Source: Rothia nasimurium
GTDB taxonomy: Bacteria > Actinomycetota > Actinomycetes > Actinomycetales > Micrococcaceae
Assembly (NCBI RefSeq): GCF_928392795.1
Contig: NZ_CAKMTJ010000008.1
Span: 62,001 to 126,000, forward strand
DNA length: 64,000 nucleotides
Direction of reading: 5' to 3'
Part shown: positions 41,465 through 51,112 of the stretch, one piece after another
Position numbering within the stretch: position 1 is the stretch's first letter
Layout of the letters: every line of letters begins with the position of its first letter
Made by a program: the position numbers and the translations under genes
Notes under the pieces: model-generated
The model's input: the letters and a program-made list of their open reading frames with translations, nothing else
Told to the model about the DNA's origin: nothing
Database searches by the model: none

Positions 41465-42550
41465 GTGACCGATACGCCCGGCACCCAGCCGACCGAGAGC
41501 GTCCTGACCGAAAAACGCGGCAGCCTGGGGGTTATCACCCTTAACCGCCCGCGCGCGGTCAACGCCCTCAACGCCGAGATGATGGAGCTGATGAATGCAG
41601 CCCTGGACGACTTCGAACAGGACGCCGGCATCACCGCCGTGCTGCTGCGCGGCGCCGGTGAACGGGGTCTTTGTGCGGGTGGTGACGTGGTGGCCCTCTA
41701 CAAGGCCACCGGCGAAAACCCGGATCAGGGCGTGGACTTCTTCCGAGTGGAATACACCCTCGACCTGCGCATCGCCCGCTACCCCAAGCCCTTCATCTCC
41801 CTCATGGACGGCCTGGTGCTGGGTGGCGGCGTGGGCGTCTCAGCCCATAGCTCCCACCGCATCGTCACCGAACGCACCCGCACCGGTATGCCCGAAACCG
41901 TCATCGGCTTCTGCCCCGACGTGGGGGGCCTCAACATCCTGGCCCGCGCCCCGCAGAACCTGGGCACCCTCATGGCCGTCACCGGCCTGCATGTGACCGG
42001 GGCGGACGCGCTCGTCGTTGGCATGGCTGATTATTTCGTGCCGTCTGAGAAGCTCGATGACCTGGTCGCTGCCCTTGAGAATGTTGAGGGGGCGGACGCC
42101 GTCACCCGCGTCATTGAGGGCTTTGCGGCTGATGCACCTGCCTCCCAGCTCGTGGAGAACGCCCACTGGGTTGAGGGTGCTTTTGCCGCTGATACCGTTG
42201 AGGAAATCCTTGAGAAGGTCCAGGCGGTGGCTGATTCGGGGGCAGGCGGCGCCGAGTTCGCCGGTACGGTTCTGGCGGCTCTGCAGAAGAACGGGCCGAC
42301 CGGTATGAAGGTGGCTCTGGAAGCTGTGCGCCGGGCCGGTGAGCAGAGCCTGGCTGAGACCCTGAATCAGGACTTTGTGACCTCCTGTAACGCCCTGGCT
42401 CATCACGATATGCGGGAGGGTATCCGGGCCCAGGTGGTGGATAAGGATCGCAACCCGCAGTGGTCCCCTGCCAGCCTGGCTGAGGTCTCGCGCGAGGACG
42501 TCCTGGCCTTCTTCACCCCCACGGAGGCGGGGGAACTGGGCCTAGCCTAA
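41465..42550 (+). CDS. 3-Hydroxyisobutyryl-CoA hydrolase-like crotonase
   Basis: 361 residues, the length of HIBCH-type proteins. GVITLNRPRAVNALNAEMME, ERGLCAGGDVVALYKATGEN, the oxyanion loop MDGLVLGGGVGVSAHSSHR, and MPETVIGFCPDVGGLNILA all match the family; the Glu/Asp pair is in the last two. It cleaves 3-hydroxyisobutyryl-CoA in valine breakdown. GTG start, 12 nt after mmsA (AAAGGAGG upstream), so co-transcribed. Confidence 0.88.
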   Translation: MTDTPGTQPTESVLTEKRGSLGVITLNRPRAVNALNAEMMELMNAALDDFEQDAGITAVLLRGAGERGLCAGGDVVALYKATGENPDQGVDFFRVEYTLDLRIARYPKPFISLMDGLVLGGGVGVSAHSSHRIVTERTRTGMPETVIGFCPDVGGLNILARAPQNLGTLMAVTGLHVTGADALVVGMADYFVPSEKLDDLVAALENVEGADAVTRVIEGFAADAPASQLVENAHWVEGAFAADTVEEILEKVQAVADSGAGGAEFAGTVLAALQKNGPTGMKVALEAVRRAGEQSLAETLNQDFVTSCNALAHHDMREGIRAQVVDKDRNPQWSPASLAEVSREDVLAFFTPTEAGELGLA

Positions 42551-42568
42551 AGATGCAGTCACCCCACC

Positions 42569-42637
42569 ACGAATGTGACTCATATTCCCGAAAGGGTGTT
42601 GTTTTAACGCCCGCTTGGGAATATGAGTCACATTCGT
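42569..42637. terminator. Long palindrome between convergent genes
   Basis: Perfect 21-bp arms at 42569-42589 and 42617-42637 (core GAATGTGACTCATATTCCC). The loop contains weaker CCCG/CGGG-like pairing. It lies 19-21 nt from both stop codons and suits bidirectional termination. Confidence 0.8.
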
Positions 42638-42657
42638 TGTAGAGAAAGATAGCTCGC

Positions 42658-44427
42658 CTAGCCTTTGAGGTCTGGGAAGTCCGCGTCGGCGAACTCGTGG
42701 CCGTAGCCCTCGGTAGTGGTGCGAGCGGCCAGGGCCGCGGCGGTCTTCTCGCCGTGGCGGCCGTGGAACTCGTTCTCACGGGCCCGCAGTTCCACGCGGC
42801 GAATCTTGCCCGAAATGGTCTTGGGTAGCTCGTAGAACTCGATGCGGCGCACCCGCTTATAGGCGGCCAGGTGGTCGCGGGCGTACTTGAGAATATCCTT
42901 CGCGGTCTCAGCCGTTGGCTCGTGCCCAGCGGCCAGCACAATGTAGGCCTTGGGCACAGCCAGGCGGATCTCGTCGGGTGAGGGAACCACCGCAGCCTCA
43001 GCCACAGCCGGGTGCTCAATGACCACGGACTCCAGCTCAAAGGGGGAGAGCTTGTAGTCGGAGGCCTTGAAGACGTCGTCGGCACGGCCTACATAGGTGA
43101 GCACCCCGTTCTCGTCCCGCTCGGCAATATCGCCGGTGTGGTAGAAGCCCCCGCGCATGGTGTCCTCGGTTTTTTCGGGGTCCCCCTTGTACTGGGTCAT
43201 GAGGCCCAGTGGGCGGGCATCGCCCAGGCGGATGCAAATCTCACCCTCGGTTTCAGAAATCTCATCGGTAGCCGGGTCAATCAGCACAATGTCGTAGCCG
43301 GGCAGGGGCTTGCCCATAGCACCAATCTTGATGGGCTGGCCGGGTGTATTGGCAATCTGCACGGTGGACTCGGTCTGCCCAAAGCCGTCTCGAATATCCA
43401 CACCCCAGGCGGTTTTCACCTTGGAAATTACTTCGGGGTTCAGCGGTTCACCTGCAGCAACGACCTTGGTGGGCGGGGTTGCCAGCTGGCTCAGGTCAGC
43501 CTGAATGAGCATGCGCCAGACGGTGGGCGGGGCGCAGAAGCTGGTGACCCCGAACTTCTCCATGTTCTGCATGAGGGCGGCAGCGTCGAAACGGGAGTAG
43601 TTGTAGATAAAGACGGTTGCCTCAGCAATCCAGGGGGTGAAAATGTTGGACCAGGCGTGCTTGGCCCAGCCGGGTGAAGCCACATTCAGGTGCACGTCAC
43701 CGGGGCCCATACCAATCCAGTACATGGTCGAAAGGTGGCCCACCGGGTAGGAGGTGTGGGTGTGCTCCACCATCTTGGCCCGTGAGGTGGTGCCCGAGGT
43801 GAAGTACCAGAGCAGGGGCTCGTCGCCCCGGGTGGGGGCATCCGGGGTGAAATCGGTGGGAGCGGACGCCGCATCCAGGTAGTTCAGGTGGGGGTGCTTG
43901 GTCAGGGCCCCCTCGGTCTTACCGTCTGTTTCGATCACGGTGAAGTTGCCCTCAACTCGCTCGAATTTGGGCACGTTCTTGCTGTTGGTAATGACCCATT
44001 CGACCGTGCCACGGCTGATGCGTTCGTCGAGGTCAACCGGCTCAAGCATCTCGGTGGAGGGCATGAGAATAACGCCCAGCTTAATGCCGGCGAGCATAAG
44101 CTCCCAGAGCTCTACCTGGTTGCCCAGCATGAGAATCACACGGTCGCCGCGTTTCACGCCTACCGACCGTAGCCAGTTAGCCACCTGCGATGACCGCTGA
44201 GACATTTCTGCATAGCTCACGCTCACGCTGGAACCGTCCTGCTCCGCGATAATCAGGGCGGGGGCGTCCTTGCGTTCCTCGCTAGCAGCTACCTGATCAA
44301 ACCAGTCGAGGGCGAAGTTGAAATGCTCAAACCGGGGCCAGGTGAACTGTTCGCGCGCGGCGGCATAGTCCTCGCGCAGGGCAACAAGCTGATCGCGAAT
44401 GGTGCGGAACTCTTCGGTAACGCTCAT
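42658..44427 (-). CDS. AMP-forming acyl-CoA synthetase (acetyl/medium-chain type)
   Basis: 589 residues from ATG 44427 (AAAGAGG upstream). ANL-family motifs: the P-loop LLWYFTSGTTSRAKMVEHTH, GWGVDIRDGFGQTES-type VDIRDGFGQTESTVQIANTP, the hinge YHTGDIAERDENGVLTYVGR, then DDVFKASDYKLSPFELESVV, and the catalytic Lys in LPKTISGKIRRVELR. Overall it resembles MACS and acetyl-CoA synthetase proteins rather than PaaK. In this context it may activate isobutyrate, propionate or another short or aromatic acid. It is divergent from the acyl-CoA dehydrogenase. Confidence 0.8.
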   Translation of the reverse strand: MSVTEEFRTIRDQLVALREDYAAAREQFTWPRFEHFNFALDWFDQVAASEERKDAPALIIAEQDGSSVSVSYAEMSQRSSQVANWLRSVGVKRGDRVILMLGNQVELWELMLAGIKLGVILMPSTEMLEPVDLDERISRGTVEWVITNSKNVPKFERVEGNFTVIETDGKTEGALTKHPHLNYLDAASAPTDFTPDAPTRGDEPLLWYFTSGTTSRAKMVEHTHTSYPVGHLSTMYWIGMGPGDVHLNVASPGWAKHAWSNIFTPWIAEATVFIYNYSRFDAAALMQNMEKFGVTSFCAPPTVWRMLIQADLSQLATPPTKVVAAGEPLNPEVISKVKTAWGVDIRDGFGQTESTVQIANTPGQPIKIGAMGKPLPGYDIVLIDPATDEISETEGEICIRLGDARPLGLMTQYKGDPEKTEDTMRGGFYHTGDIAERDENGVLTYVGRADDVFKASDYKLSPFELESVVIEHPAVAEAAVVPSPDEIRLAVPKAYIVLAAGHEPTAETAKDILKYARDHLAAYKRVRRIEFYELPKTISGKIRRVELRARENEFHGRHGEKTAAALAARTTTEGYGHEFADADFPDLKG

Positions 44428-44715
44428 GAGTAACCTCTTTCGGCAATAAACCACACAAAAATAGTGGCATGGGTCACGATTGGGTGCTGTGAGTCACTAT
44501 AGGGGAGGGGTGGCGCCCCTGCCAAGACCCTGTGGAAAAATCAACGACAGTGAGCCTGTCTGCGCGTAACGAACCAATTAATTCCCCCAAAAGCTACCCG
44601 GCGGCCCCCAAGGTGGAGTACATTCAGAGCTAAATATGGCTTGACTCACACAAGAAGCGCGGGTGAACCCCGCCCGTGAGTTGCACACGACGACGTTGCA
44701 CAGGAGAGCTACCCT

Positions 44716-45921
44716 ATGAACACCCACATCCGCGGAATGGTCAAAAACCCACCCGAAAAGCCCCTGCCCTTCCCCGACATCGACCCCTTCGGCGTCCTCA
44801 ACCTGCTACCCGACCACGAAAAAGAGTGGTTCTTGCGCATCCGCACCTACCTGCAAGAAGAAGTACGCCCCCAAATCGTTGACTACTGGAACACCGAAGA
44901 ATTCCCCCTGCATCTGCTTGAAGGCATGGCTGAAGTGGGCCTGGCCCGCCTTGAAACCAGCGGCACCTCCTGGCTCTTCCGCGGCCTGGTCTACGCAGAA
45001 GTAACCCGGGTAGATGTCTCGCTCTCAGCCCTGGTCGGTATTCACAACGAGCTGGTGCTCGGTATGATCAACATTCTCGGCTCCAACGAGCAGAAAGCCG
45101 AGATGCTCTCGAAACTCGAAAGCTTTGAACTCACCGGTGCCTTTGCCCTGACCGAGCCCGACCACGGCTCCGATATCGCTGGCGGCCTCGAAACCAGTGC
45201 CACCTTTGACGGCGAAAACTGGGTCATCAACGGCGAAAAACGCTGGATTGGCATGGGTACCATCGCCGACTTCGCCCTGGTCTGGGCCCGTGATACCGCC
45301 GACCAGCAGATTAAGGCCTTCATCGTACCCACCGACGCCCCCGGCTATGAGGCCGAGAAGATTCGCAACAAGATTGGCCTGCGCGTCATGCAGAACGCCC
45401 ACATCACCCTCACCGACGTGAAGGTGCCCGCTAGTGCCCACCTGCCCGGTGCCGTCAACTTCGACGCCGCCAACGAGATGCTGCGCAACTCCCGCGCCTG
45501 GGTGGGCTGGCAGGGCTACGGTATTCAGCTGGGTATCTTCGATATCGCCCGCGACTACGCCATCACCCGCCAGCAGTTCGGCAAGCCCCTGGCTAAGTTC
45601 CAGCTCATCCAGAAGAACATCGCAGAAATTATGAGCAACACCCAGGCGGCCCTGGGGCTCATGATGAACTGCGCCCGCATGCAAGAAAACGGAACCCTCG
45701 ACATGGTTCACGCCGCCATGGCCAAGGCCACCACCACCAAGCTGGCCCGGCAGAGCGCCTGGCTGGGCCGGGAAATCCAGGGCGGCAACGGCATGACCAC
45801 CGACTACGAGATGGCCAAGTTCTTTGGGGACGCCGAAATCCTCTACACCTACGAGGGCACCTACGAAATCAACTCCCTTATCGTGGGCCGGGCCCTGACC
45901 GGCTACTCAGCCTTCGTCTAA
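44716..45921 (+). CDS. Acyl-CoA dehydrogenase
   Basis: 401 residues. Acyl-CoA dehydrogenase signatures: FALTEPDHGSDIAGGLETSA, WVINGEKRWIGMGTIADFAL, RQQFGKPLAKFQLIQKNIAE and GREIQGGNGMTTDYEMAKFF. The C-terminal YTYEGTYEINSLIVGRALTG resembles glutaryl/isobutyryl-CoA dehydrogenases. FAD-linked alpha-beta desaturation; in this cluster isobutyryl-CoA or a related branched acyl-CoA is likely. It opens a rightward operon with the SDR, mmsB and enoyl-CoA hydratase genes. The upstream 290 nt hold the divergent promoters but no clear operator. Confidence 0.88.
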   Translation: MNTHIRGMVKNPPEKPLPFPDIDPFGVLNLLPDHEKEWFLRIRTYLQEEVRPQIVDYWNTEEFPLHLLEGMAEVGLARLETSGTSWLFRGLVYAEVTRVDVSLSALVGIHNELVLGMINILGSNEQKAEMLSKLESFELTGAFALTEPDHGSDIAGGLETSATFDGENWVINGEKRWIGMGTIADFALVWARDTADQQIKAFIVPTDAPGYEAEKIRNKIGLRVMQNAHITLTDVKVPASAHLPGAVNFDAANEMLRNSRAWVGWQGYGIQLGIFDIARDYAITRQQFGKPLAKFQLIQKNIAEIMSNTQAALGLMMNCARMQENGTLDMVHAAMAKATTTKLARQSAWLGREIQGGNGMTTDYEMAKFFGDAEILYTYEGTYEINSLIVGRALTGYSAFV

Positions 45922-45952
45922 ACCCCTCACCTCCCACCTGAAAGAGAGCACC

Positions 45953-46714
45953 ATGGATCTCACCAACACCACCGCCCTGGTCACGGGCGCAGCCTCGGGT
46001 ATCGGAGCAGCAACCGCCCGCGCTCTGGTTGCCCGCGGCGTGCACGTCTACGGCCTCGACCTTCCCGCCGGTATCGAGAAGGCCGGGGAGGTTGATGGCG
46101 TTACCTTCCTGCCCGGCGACGTCACCGACTACGCTGCCGTTGAAGCTGCCTTCGAGCAGGTGGGGCAGGACGAGCGCCCCCTGCGTACCGTAGTCAACTG
46201 CGCCGGTATCGCCCCGGGGGCCCGCGTCCTCTCCAAAAGGGGGCCGCACGACCCTGCCCTCTTCGCTAAAACCGTCAGCATTAACCTCAATGGCACGTTC
46301 AATGTGCTCACAGCCGGGGCAGCCCTGATGGCCACCCAGGAGCCGGTGAAAGGCACAGCCGGGCGGGGCGTCATTATCAACACCGCCTCTATCGCCGCCT
46401 ATGAGGGGCAGATTGGTCAGATAGCCTACGCGGCCTCTAAGGGTGGGGTCGTTGCTCTCACTCTGCCTGCCGCTCGTGACCTGGCCAGCTCGGGAATCCG
46501 CGTGAACACCATTGCCCCGGGCATTGTTGATACCCCGCTCATGGCCGGTATCACCGAAGAGTTCCGTGAAGAGCTGGCTAAAAACGTGCCTTTTCCGCAG
46601 CGCCTTGCAGCTCCTGCCGAATACGCCGACCTAGCGGTCTTCATCGCCGAGCACGACTACATCAACGGCGAAACTATCCGCATGGACGGCGCCCTGCGCA
46701 TGGCCCCCCGCTAG
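45953..46714 (+). CDS. SDR dehydrogenase, 3-hydroxy-2-methylbutyryl-CoA dehydrogenase-like
   Basis: 253 residues. Rossmann motif TALVTGAASGIGAATARALV, VVNCAGIAPGARVLSKRG, catalytic Ser in VIINTASIAAYEGQIGQIAY followed by Y-A-A-S-K-G. This matches type 2 3-hydroxyacyl-CoA dehydrogenases (HSD10-like) that act in isoleucine and fatty-acid beta-oxidation. It is 31 nt downstream of the acyl-CoA dehydrogenase. Confidence 0.85.
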   Translation: MDLTNTTALVTGAASGIGAATARALVARGVHVYGLDLPAGIEKAGEVDGVTFLPGDVTDYAAVEAAFEQVGQDERPLRTVVNCAGIAPGARVLSKRGPHDPALFAKTVSINLNGTFNVLTAGAALMATQEPVKGTAGRGVIINTASIAAYEGQIGQIAYAASKGGVVALTLPAARDLASSGIRVNTIAPGIVDTPLMAGITEEFREELAKNVPFPQRLAAPAEYADLAVFIAEHDYINGETIRMDGALRMAPR

Positions 46715-46768
46715 GCCTCACCCCGGAACCGACGAAACAGAATAGCCCACCTTATAAGGGAGAAGAAG

Positions 46769-47698
46769 ATGACCACCACACCCACTATCGCTTTTATCGG
46801 CCTGGGGCACATGGGCGGCTACATGGCAGCCAACCTGGTTTCTGCAGGCTACACCGTGCACGGCTTCGACCTGGTGCCCGCAGCGCTCGATGCCGCCCGT
46901 GCCCGCGGAATCCAGGTCGCTGCCAGCGGTGAAGAAGCCGCAGCTCAGGCCGATATCGTCATCACCATGCTGCCCGCTGGCCAGCACGTTCTGGGAGCCT
47001 ACGGCGGACGCGAGGGGCAGGGAGGTCTGCTGGCTGCAGCTAAGCCCGGCACCCTCTTCGTGGACTGCTCCACCATCGAGGTGGAGCACGCCCGCCAGGC
47101 AGCCGACTTAGCTGTGCAGGCCGGTATGCGGGCCGTCGATGCCCCGGTCTCCGGCGGTATGGTGGGGGCCGAGCAGGGCACCCTCACCTTCATGGTGGGT
47201 GGCACTGAGGCGGACGTAGAGCAGGTACGCCCCCTGCTTGAGGTGATGGGCAAGAAGGTGGTGCACTGCGGTACCAATAGCACCGGCCAGGCCGCCAAAA
47301 TCTGCAACAACATGCTGCTGGGCATCACCATGGTGGGCGCTTCAGAAGCCTTTGTATTGGGTGAGCGTCTGGGGTTGGACGCCCAGGTGCTCTATGACGT
47401 TATCTCAACTTCGTCCGGCTACTGCTGGGCGGTCAACGTCAACTGCCCGGTACCCGGCCCCGTGCCCGGGTCGCCCGCCAACCGGGACTACGAACCGGGC
47501 TTTGCCACCGCCCTGATGAGCAAAGACATGGGGCTAGCTGTCGCCGCCCTCGACACCGCAGGGGTCAACGGTGAACTCGGCAAGCACGCCGCAGATATCT
47601 ATACTCACCTGGTAGAAGAAGGGCGCGGCACCAAGGACTTCTCAGACGTCATCAACGCTATTCGTGAGGCCGACGGCTCGCCCGTCTCAGGCATCTAG
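46769..47698 (+). CDS. mmsB: MmsB, 3-hydroxyisobutyrate dehydrogenase
   Basis: 309 residues. NAD site [20 protein letters not shown], substrate motif [20 protein letters not shown], and catalytic Lys region [20 protein letters not shown]; the C-terminal helical domain ends [15 protein letters not shown]. It oxidises 3-hydroxyisobutyrate to methylmalonate semialdehyde, the substrate of MmsA encoded 7 kb away in the same region. Ribosome site AAGGGAGAAGAAG before the ATG. Confidence 0.93.
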   Translation: MTTTPTIAFIGLGHMGGYMAANLVSAGYTVHGFDLVPAALDAARARGIQVAASGEEAAAQADIVITMLPAGQHVLGAYGGREGQGGLLAAAKPGTLFVDCSTIEVEHARQAADLAVQAGMRAVDAPVSGGMVGAEQGTLTFMVGGTEADVEQVRPLLEVMGKKVVHCGTNSTGQAAKICNNMLLGITMVGASEAFVLGERLGLDAQVLYDVISTSSGYCWAVNVNCPVPGPVPGSPANRDYEPGFATALMSKDMGLAVAALDTAGVNGELGKHAADIYTHLVEEGRGTKDFSDVINAIREADGSPVSGI

Positions 47699-47723
47699 CC
47701 CGCCCACAGCAAGGAGGAACACC

Positions 47724-48503
47724 GTGACCACTTACGAGAATATTCTGGTTGAAACCCGCGGACGGGTTGGGCTGATTACTCTCAACCGCCCCAAGGCTCT
47801 GAACGCCCTCAACGATGCCACCATGCGCGAGGTTGTTGCCGCCGCAACCGACTTCGACCGCTCACCCGAGGTGGGGGCCATCGTCCTCACCGGTAGCGAA
47901 AAAGCGTTTGCCGCCGGGGCAGACATTAAGGAAATGTCGTCCCAGACCTACGCCAGCATGTACGCAGCCGACTGGTTTGCCCACTGGGATAACCTCACCC
48001 GCCTGCGCACCCCCATCGTGGCTGCCGTGAACGGCTATGCCCTGGGTGGTGGCTGCGAGTTGGCCATGATGGCTGACATGCTAGTGGCTGGGCCTTCCAC
48101 CAAGTTTGGCCAGCCCGAAATTAACCTGGGGGTCATTCCCGGTATGGGTGGCTCCCAGCGCCTGACCCGCGCTGTCGGCAAGGCCAAGGCCATGGACCTC
48201 TGCCTGACCGGGCGCTTTATGGGAGCGGACGAGGCTGAACGGGCGGGGCTGGTCTCCCGCCTGGTGGAGCAGGACGCTGACGTCCTTCCCACTGCCCTAG
48301 AGATGGCAGAAACTATCGCCTCTAAGTCAAAGTTCGTGGCCCAGGTCTGCAAGGAGGCCGTTAATGCCGCTTTTGAGACCACCCTGGCCCAGGGTATCCA
48401 GTTTGAGCGCCGCACCTTCCACGCTCTTTTTGCAACCGAGGATCAGAAAGAGGGCATGGCTGCTTTCGTGGAGAAGCGGGAGGCAGATTTTAAGCACCGC
48501 TAA
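47724..48503 (+). CDS. Enoyl-CoA hydratase (EchA/PaaF-like)
   Basis: 259 residues from GTG 47724, preceded by AAGGAGG; an upstream extension into mmsB is rejected. Crotonase motifs: [39 protein letters not shown] (first oxyanion loop), [20 protein letters not shown] (catalytic Glu) and [20 protein letters not shown] (second catalytic Glu). Syn-hydration of enoyl-CoA, either methacrylyl-CoA in valine breakdown or 2,3-dehydroadipyl-CoA in the Paa route. Confidence 0.9.
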   Translation: MTTYENILVETRGRVGLITLNRPKALNALNDATMREVVAAATDFDRSPEVGAIVLTGSEKAFAAGADIKEMSSQTYASMYAADWFAHWDNLTRLRTPIVAAVNGYALGGGCELAMMADMLVAGPSTKFGQPEINLGVIPGMGGSQRLTRAVGKAKAMDLCLTGRFMGADEAERAGLVSRLVEQDADVLPTALEMAETIASKSKFVAQVCKEAVNAAFETTLAQGIQFERRTFHALFATEDQKEGMAAFVEKREADFKHR

Positions 48504-48550
48504 GTGTTGCGTGTCTCACCAAAATGTGACACAGTTGGGGTGAGTGAATA

Positions 48551-48568
48551 ACTGACCAAACGGTCACT
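48551..48568. promoter_or_regulatory. PaaR-type operator before paaI
   Basis: ACTGACCAAACGGTCACT, the most symmetric of the set (core TGACC-AAAC-GGTCA). It is 19 nt upstream of the paaI GTG. Confidence 0.7.
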
Positions 48569-48586
48569 AAATACTTTGGAGGCAGA

Positions 48587-49018
48587 GTGAGCGCAACCCA
48601 CCCCATGCTTGAACGCGATCACGCCAGCGACTGGATGGGCATCCGCGTGCTCACCGCCCGGCTGGGCCACGCCGTCATTGAAATGGATATCAAGCATGAG
48701 ATGGTCAATGGCTTCGGCATCATCCACGGTGGTATGACCTTCGCCTTTGCAGACACCGCCTTCGCCCTCGCCTGCAACCACAGTGACCCTGAGCTCTACG
48801 CCCAGAGCATCACTGTGGGGGCAGGCGTTGACGTTAACTACATCGCCTCAGCCTACGAAGGGCAAACCCTCCGGGCTGAAGCGAACCTCACAGCACAGTA
48901 TGGGCGCAACAGCATCGTTGATGTGACCGTCACCTGCGGAGATAAACTCATCGCCGAGTTCCGCGGTCGTGGCCGCTCCATCAAGCCCCCAACAGCCACG
49001 GAAGGACAGCAGGCATGA
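48587..49018 (+). CDS. paaI: PaaI, hotdog hydroxyphenylacetyl-CoA thioesterase
   Basis: 143 residues of the hotdog fold. MLERDHASDWMGIRVLTARL, the catalytic loop VNGFGIIHGGMTFAFADTAF with Asn/His/Asp, and GAGVDVNYIASAYEGQTLRA are typical of PaaI. It hydrolyses ring-hydroxylated phenylacetyl-CoA that stalls the pathway. GTG start; its stop overlaps the paaK ATG (ATGA). Confidence 0.92.
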   Translation: MSATHPMLERDHASDWMGIRVLTARLGHAVIEMDIKHEMVNGFGIIHGGMTFAFADTAFALACNHSDPELYAQSITVGAGVDVNYIASAYEGQTLRAEANLTAQYGRNSIVDVTVTCGDKLIAEFRGRGRSIKPPTATEGQQA

Positions 49019-50388
49019 GCACCTACAAGGCCCCCTCTTGCAGCGTAGAAAACCCCTACACCCCGGCCCCCCGAGCCACTGACCCCGGCGCTCCCGACCC
49101 CGAGGAGCTGATGAGTCGCGACCAGATTGAGGCCCTCCAGTTCGAGCGCCTGCGCTGGACCCTGCACTACGCCTACGAAAACGTGCCCGCCTACAAGGAA
49201 CTCTACGATGAGCACGGCGTGCACCCCGGTGACTTCAAGGAGCTCGACGACCTCAAGCTCTTTCCCTACACCGACAAAGAATTCCTGCGTAAGGCCTACC
49301 CCTTCAAGGCCTTTGCCGTACCCATGAGCGACGTCCGCCGCATCCACGCGTCCTCCGGTACCACCGGCCAGCCCACCGTCGTGGGCTATACCGAAAACGA
49401 TATCGCCACCTGGAGCGCCCTGGTTGCCCGCTGCTTCCGCTTCTCAGGTATCAAGCCCGGCTACAAGGTGCATAACGCCTACGGCTACGGCCTCTTCACC
49501 GGCGGCTTGGGCGCCCACTACGGTGCTGAACGCCTGGGCGCGGCTGTCATTCCCATGTCTGGCGGCCAGACCGAAAAACAGGTGCAGCTCATCCGTGACT
49601 TTGAGCCCGACGCGATTCTCTCCACCCCCACCTACCTGCTAACCATCGCCGACGCCTTCCGCAAGCTGGGCATCGACCCCAAAGAAACCTCCCTCAAAAC
49701 AGCTGTGCTAGGGGCCGAGCCCTGGACCGAAGAAATGCGCCGCGAAATCGAGCTCACCTTCGGCACCCTCAAGGCCTGCGATATCTACGGTCTGTCTGAG
49801 GTTATGGGCCCCGGTGTGGCCGGTGAATCCTTTGAATCCCAGGACGGCTCCCACATCTGGGAAGACCACTTCCGTCCCGAAATTATCGACCCCTTCGACG
49901 ATACCGTGCTCGATCTGGGCCGCCCCGGCGAACTGGTCTTTACCTCCCTGACCAAGGAAGCCCTGCCCATCATCCGCTACCGCACCCACGACCTGACCCG
50001 CCTGCTGCCCGGTACCGCCCGCCCCGGCCACCGCCGTCTGGGCCGTATTACCGGCCGAAGCGACGATATGATTATCCTGCGTGGCGTCAACCTCTTCCCC
50101 TCCCAGGTTGAAGAGCTGGCCCTGCAGCAGCCCGAGCTGTCGCCCCACTTCGCCCTGGAACTGACCCGCCCCGGCCGCATGGACGAAATGACCGTGCGCA
50201 TCGAACGCCGCGAAGAGTTCACCCTAGAAGCCGCCGAAGAAGCCGGTAAGCGCCTGCTACACGACATCAAGACCAAGATCGGCTCCACCTGCCGTATCGA
50301 GGTACTGGACCCGGACGTCCTGCCCCGCTCCGTCGGCAAGATTCGCCGTATCTACGACTACCGCAACAAGCCCAAGGGCAACGAATAA
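49015..50388 (+). CDS. paaK: PaaK, phenylacetate-CoA ligase
   Basis: 457 residues. ANL-family P-loop RRIHASSGTTGQPTVVGYTE, NAYGYGLFTGGLGAHYGAER, CDIYGLSEVMGPGVAGE, the hinge GRITGRSDDMIILRGVNLFP and the C-terminal Lys in LPRSVGKIRRIYDYRN. It activates phenylacetate with ATP and CoA, the entry step of the pathway. Overlaps paaI by 4 nt and is followed by a stem-loop and paaR. Confidence 0.96.
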   Translation: MSTYKAPSCSVENPYTPAPRATDPGAPDPEELMSRDQIEALQFERLRWTLHYAYENVPAYKELYDEHGVHPGDFKELDDLKLFPYTDKEFLRKAYPFKAFAVPMSDVRRIHASSGTTGQPTVVGYTENDIATWSALVARCFRFSGIKPGYKVHNAYGYGLFTGGLGAHYGAERLGAAVIPMSGGQTEKQVQLIRDFEPDAILSTPTYLLTIADAFRKLGIDPKETSLKTAVLGAEPWTEEMRREIELTFGTLKACDIYGLSEVMGPGVAGESFESQDGSHIWEDHFRPEIIDPFDDTVLDLGRPGELVFTSLTKEALPIIRYRTHDLTRLLPGTARPGHRRLGRITGRSDDMIILRGVNLFPSQVEELALQQPELSPHFALELTRPGRMDEMTVRIERREEFTLEAAEEAGKRLLHDIKTKIGSTCRIEVLDPDVLPRSVGKIRRIYDYRNKPKGNE

Positions 50389-50420
50389 ACCTACTCGCCT
50401 GCGGGCAGGTTTGTTAGCAT

Positions 50421-50450
50421 GTAGGGAGCTCCCGTGCGGGGGCTCCCTAC
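50421..50450. terminator. Stem-loop between paaK and paaR
   Basis: 13-bp stem with one wobble (GTAGGGAGCTCCC ... GGGGGCTCCCTAC) and GTGC loop, ending 22 nt before the paaR start. It could terminate paaIK or attenuate paaR. Confidence 0.6.
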
Positions 50451-50472
50451 CCGTGTGTGAGAGGAAGATGCT

Positions 50473-51087
50473 GTGAGCACTCGCCAGTCCCAGCCCGCCA
50501 AGCGCGGTCGCCCCGGCTATGACCGCCAAGAGGTACTGCGCCTGGCCGTAGAGGTCTTCAACGAGCACGGCTACGACGCCACCAGCATGGACATGCTCGC
50601 CAAGCGCCTGGGGCTGACCAAGAGTGCTATCTACCACCACGTGGCCAGCAAGGAAGAGATTTTACGCATCGCCCTCGACCGTGCCCTCGACGCCCTTGAC
50701 GAGGTGTTTGAGGCTGGCGAGAGTTTAGAGGCGGACGCCCGCGAGCGGCTTGAATTCGTGGTGCGCCAGACCGTGTTTGTGCTGGCTGAGCACCTGCCCT
50801 ATGTGACCCTGCTGCTGCGTTTGCGCGGTAATTCCCCGGCTCAGCAGGCTGCTCTCGATAAGCGCCGGGCCTTGACCGGCCGCCTGGCGGCCTTGGTGGA
50901 TGCTGCCCAGCAGGCTGGGCAGGTGCGGCAGAGCGCGGACGCCCGCACCCTGGCCCGCCTGATTTTCGGCATGATTAACTCCCTGGCGGTCTGGTACGAC
51001 CCAGCCCGCGGCGGCGACGTGGAGGCCCTGGCCGATACGGTCGTTGATATGGCCTTTCGGGGGATTGCGGCAGGCCCCCGCCCCTAG
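50473..51087 (+). CDS. paaR: PaaR, TetR-family regulator of phenylacetate catabolism
   Basis: 204 residues, GTG start with AGAGGAAG upstream. TetR HTH at about residues 18-65: EVLRLAVEVFNEHGYDATSM, LAKRLGLTKSAIYHHVASKE. It sits directly after paaK, as TetR-type PaaR does in several actinobacteria, where it represses paa genes until phenylacetyl-CoA binds. The site family ACTGACC(A/G)NNCG(T/G)TCA before paaA, paaI, paaZ and the thiolase operon is its likely operator. No copy is seen before paaR itself. Confidence 0.85.
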   Translation: MSTRQSQPAKRGRPGYDRQEVLRLAVEVFNEHGYDATSMDMLAKRLGLTKSAIYHHVASKEEILRIALDRALDALDEVFEAGESLEADARERLEFVVRQTVFVLAEHLPYVTLLLRLRGNSPAQQAALDKRRALTGRLAALVDAAQQAGQVRQSADARTLARLIFGMINSLAVWYDPARGGDVEALADTVVDMAFRGIAAGPRP

Positions 51088-51112
51088 AGGTGGTGCAGGG
51101 TATCGTAGACTT

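Noticed and set aside
42569..42637. GTGACTCAT core as an operator for the acyl-CoA synthetase
   Set aside because: The palindrome lies between two gene ends, so a terminator role is the simpler reading.
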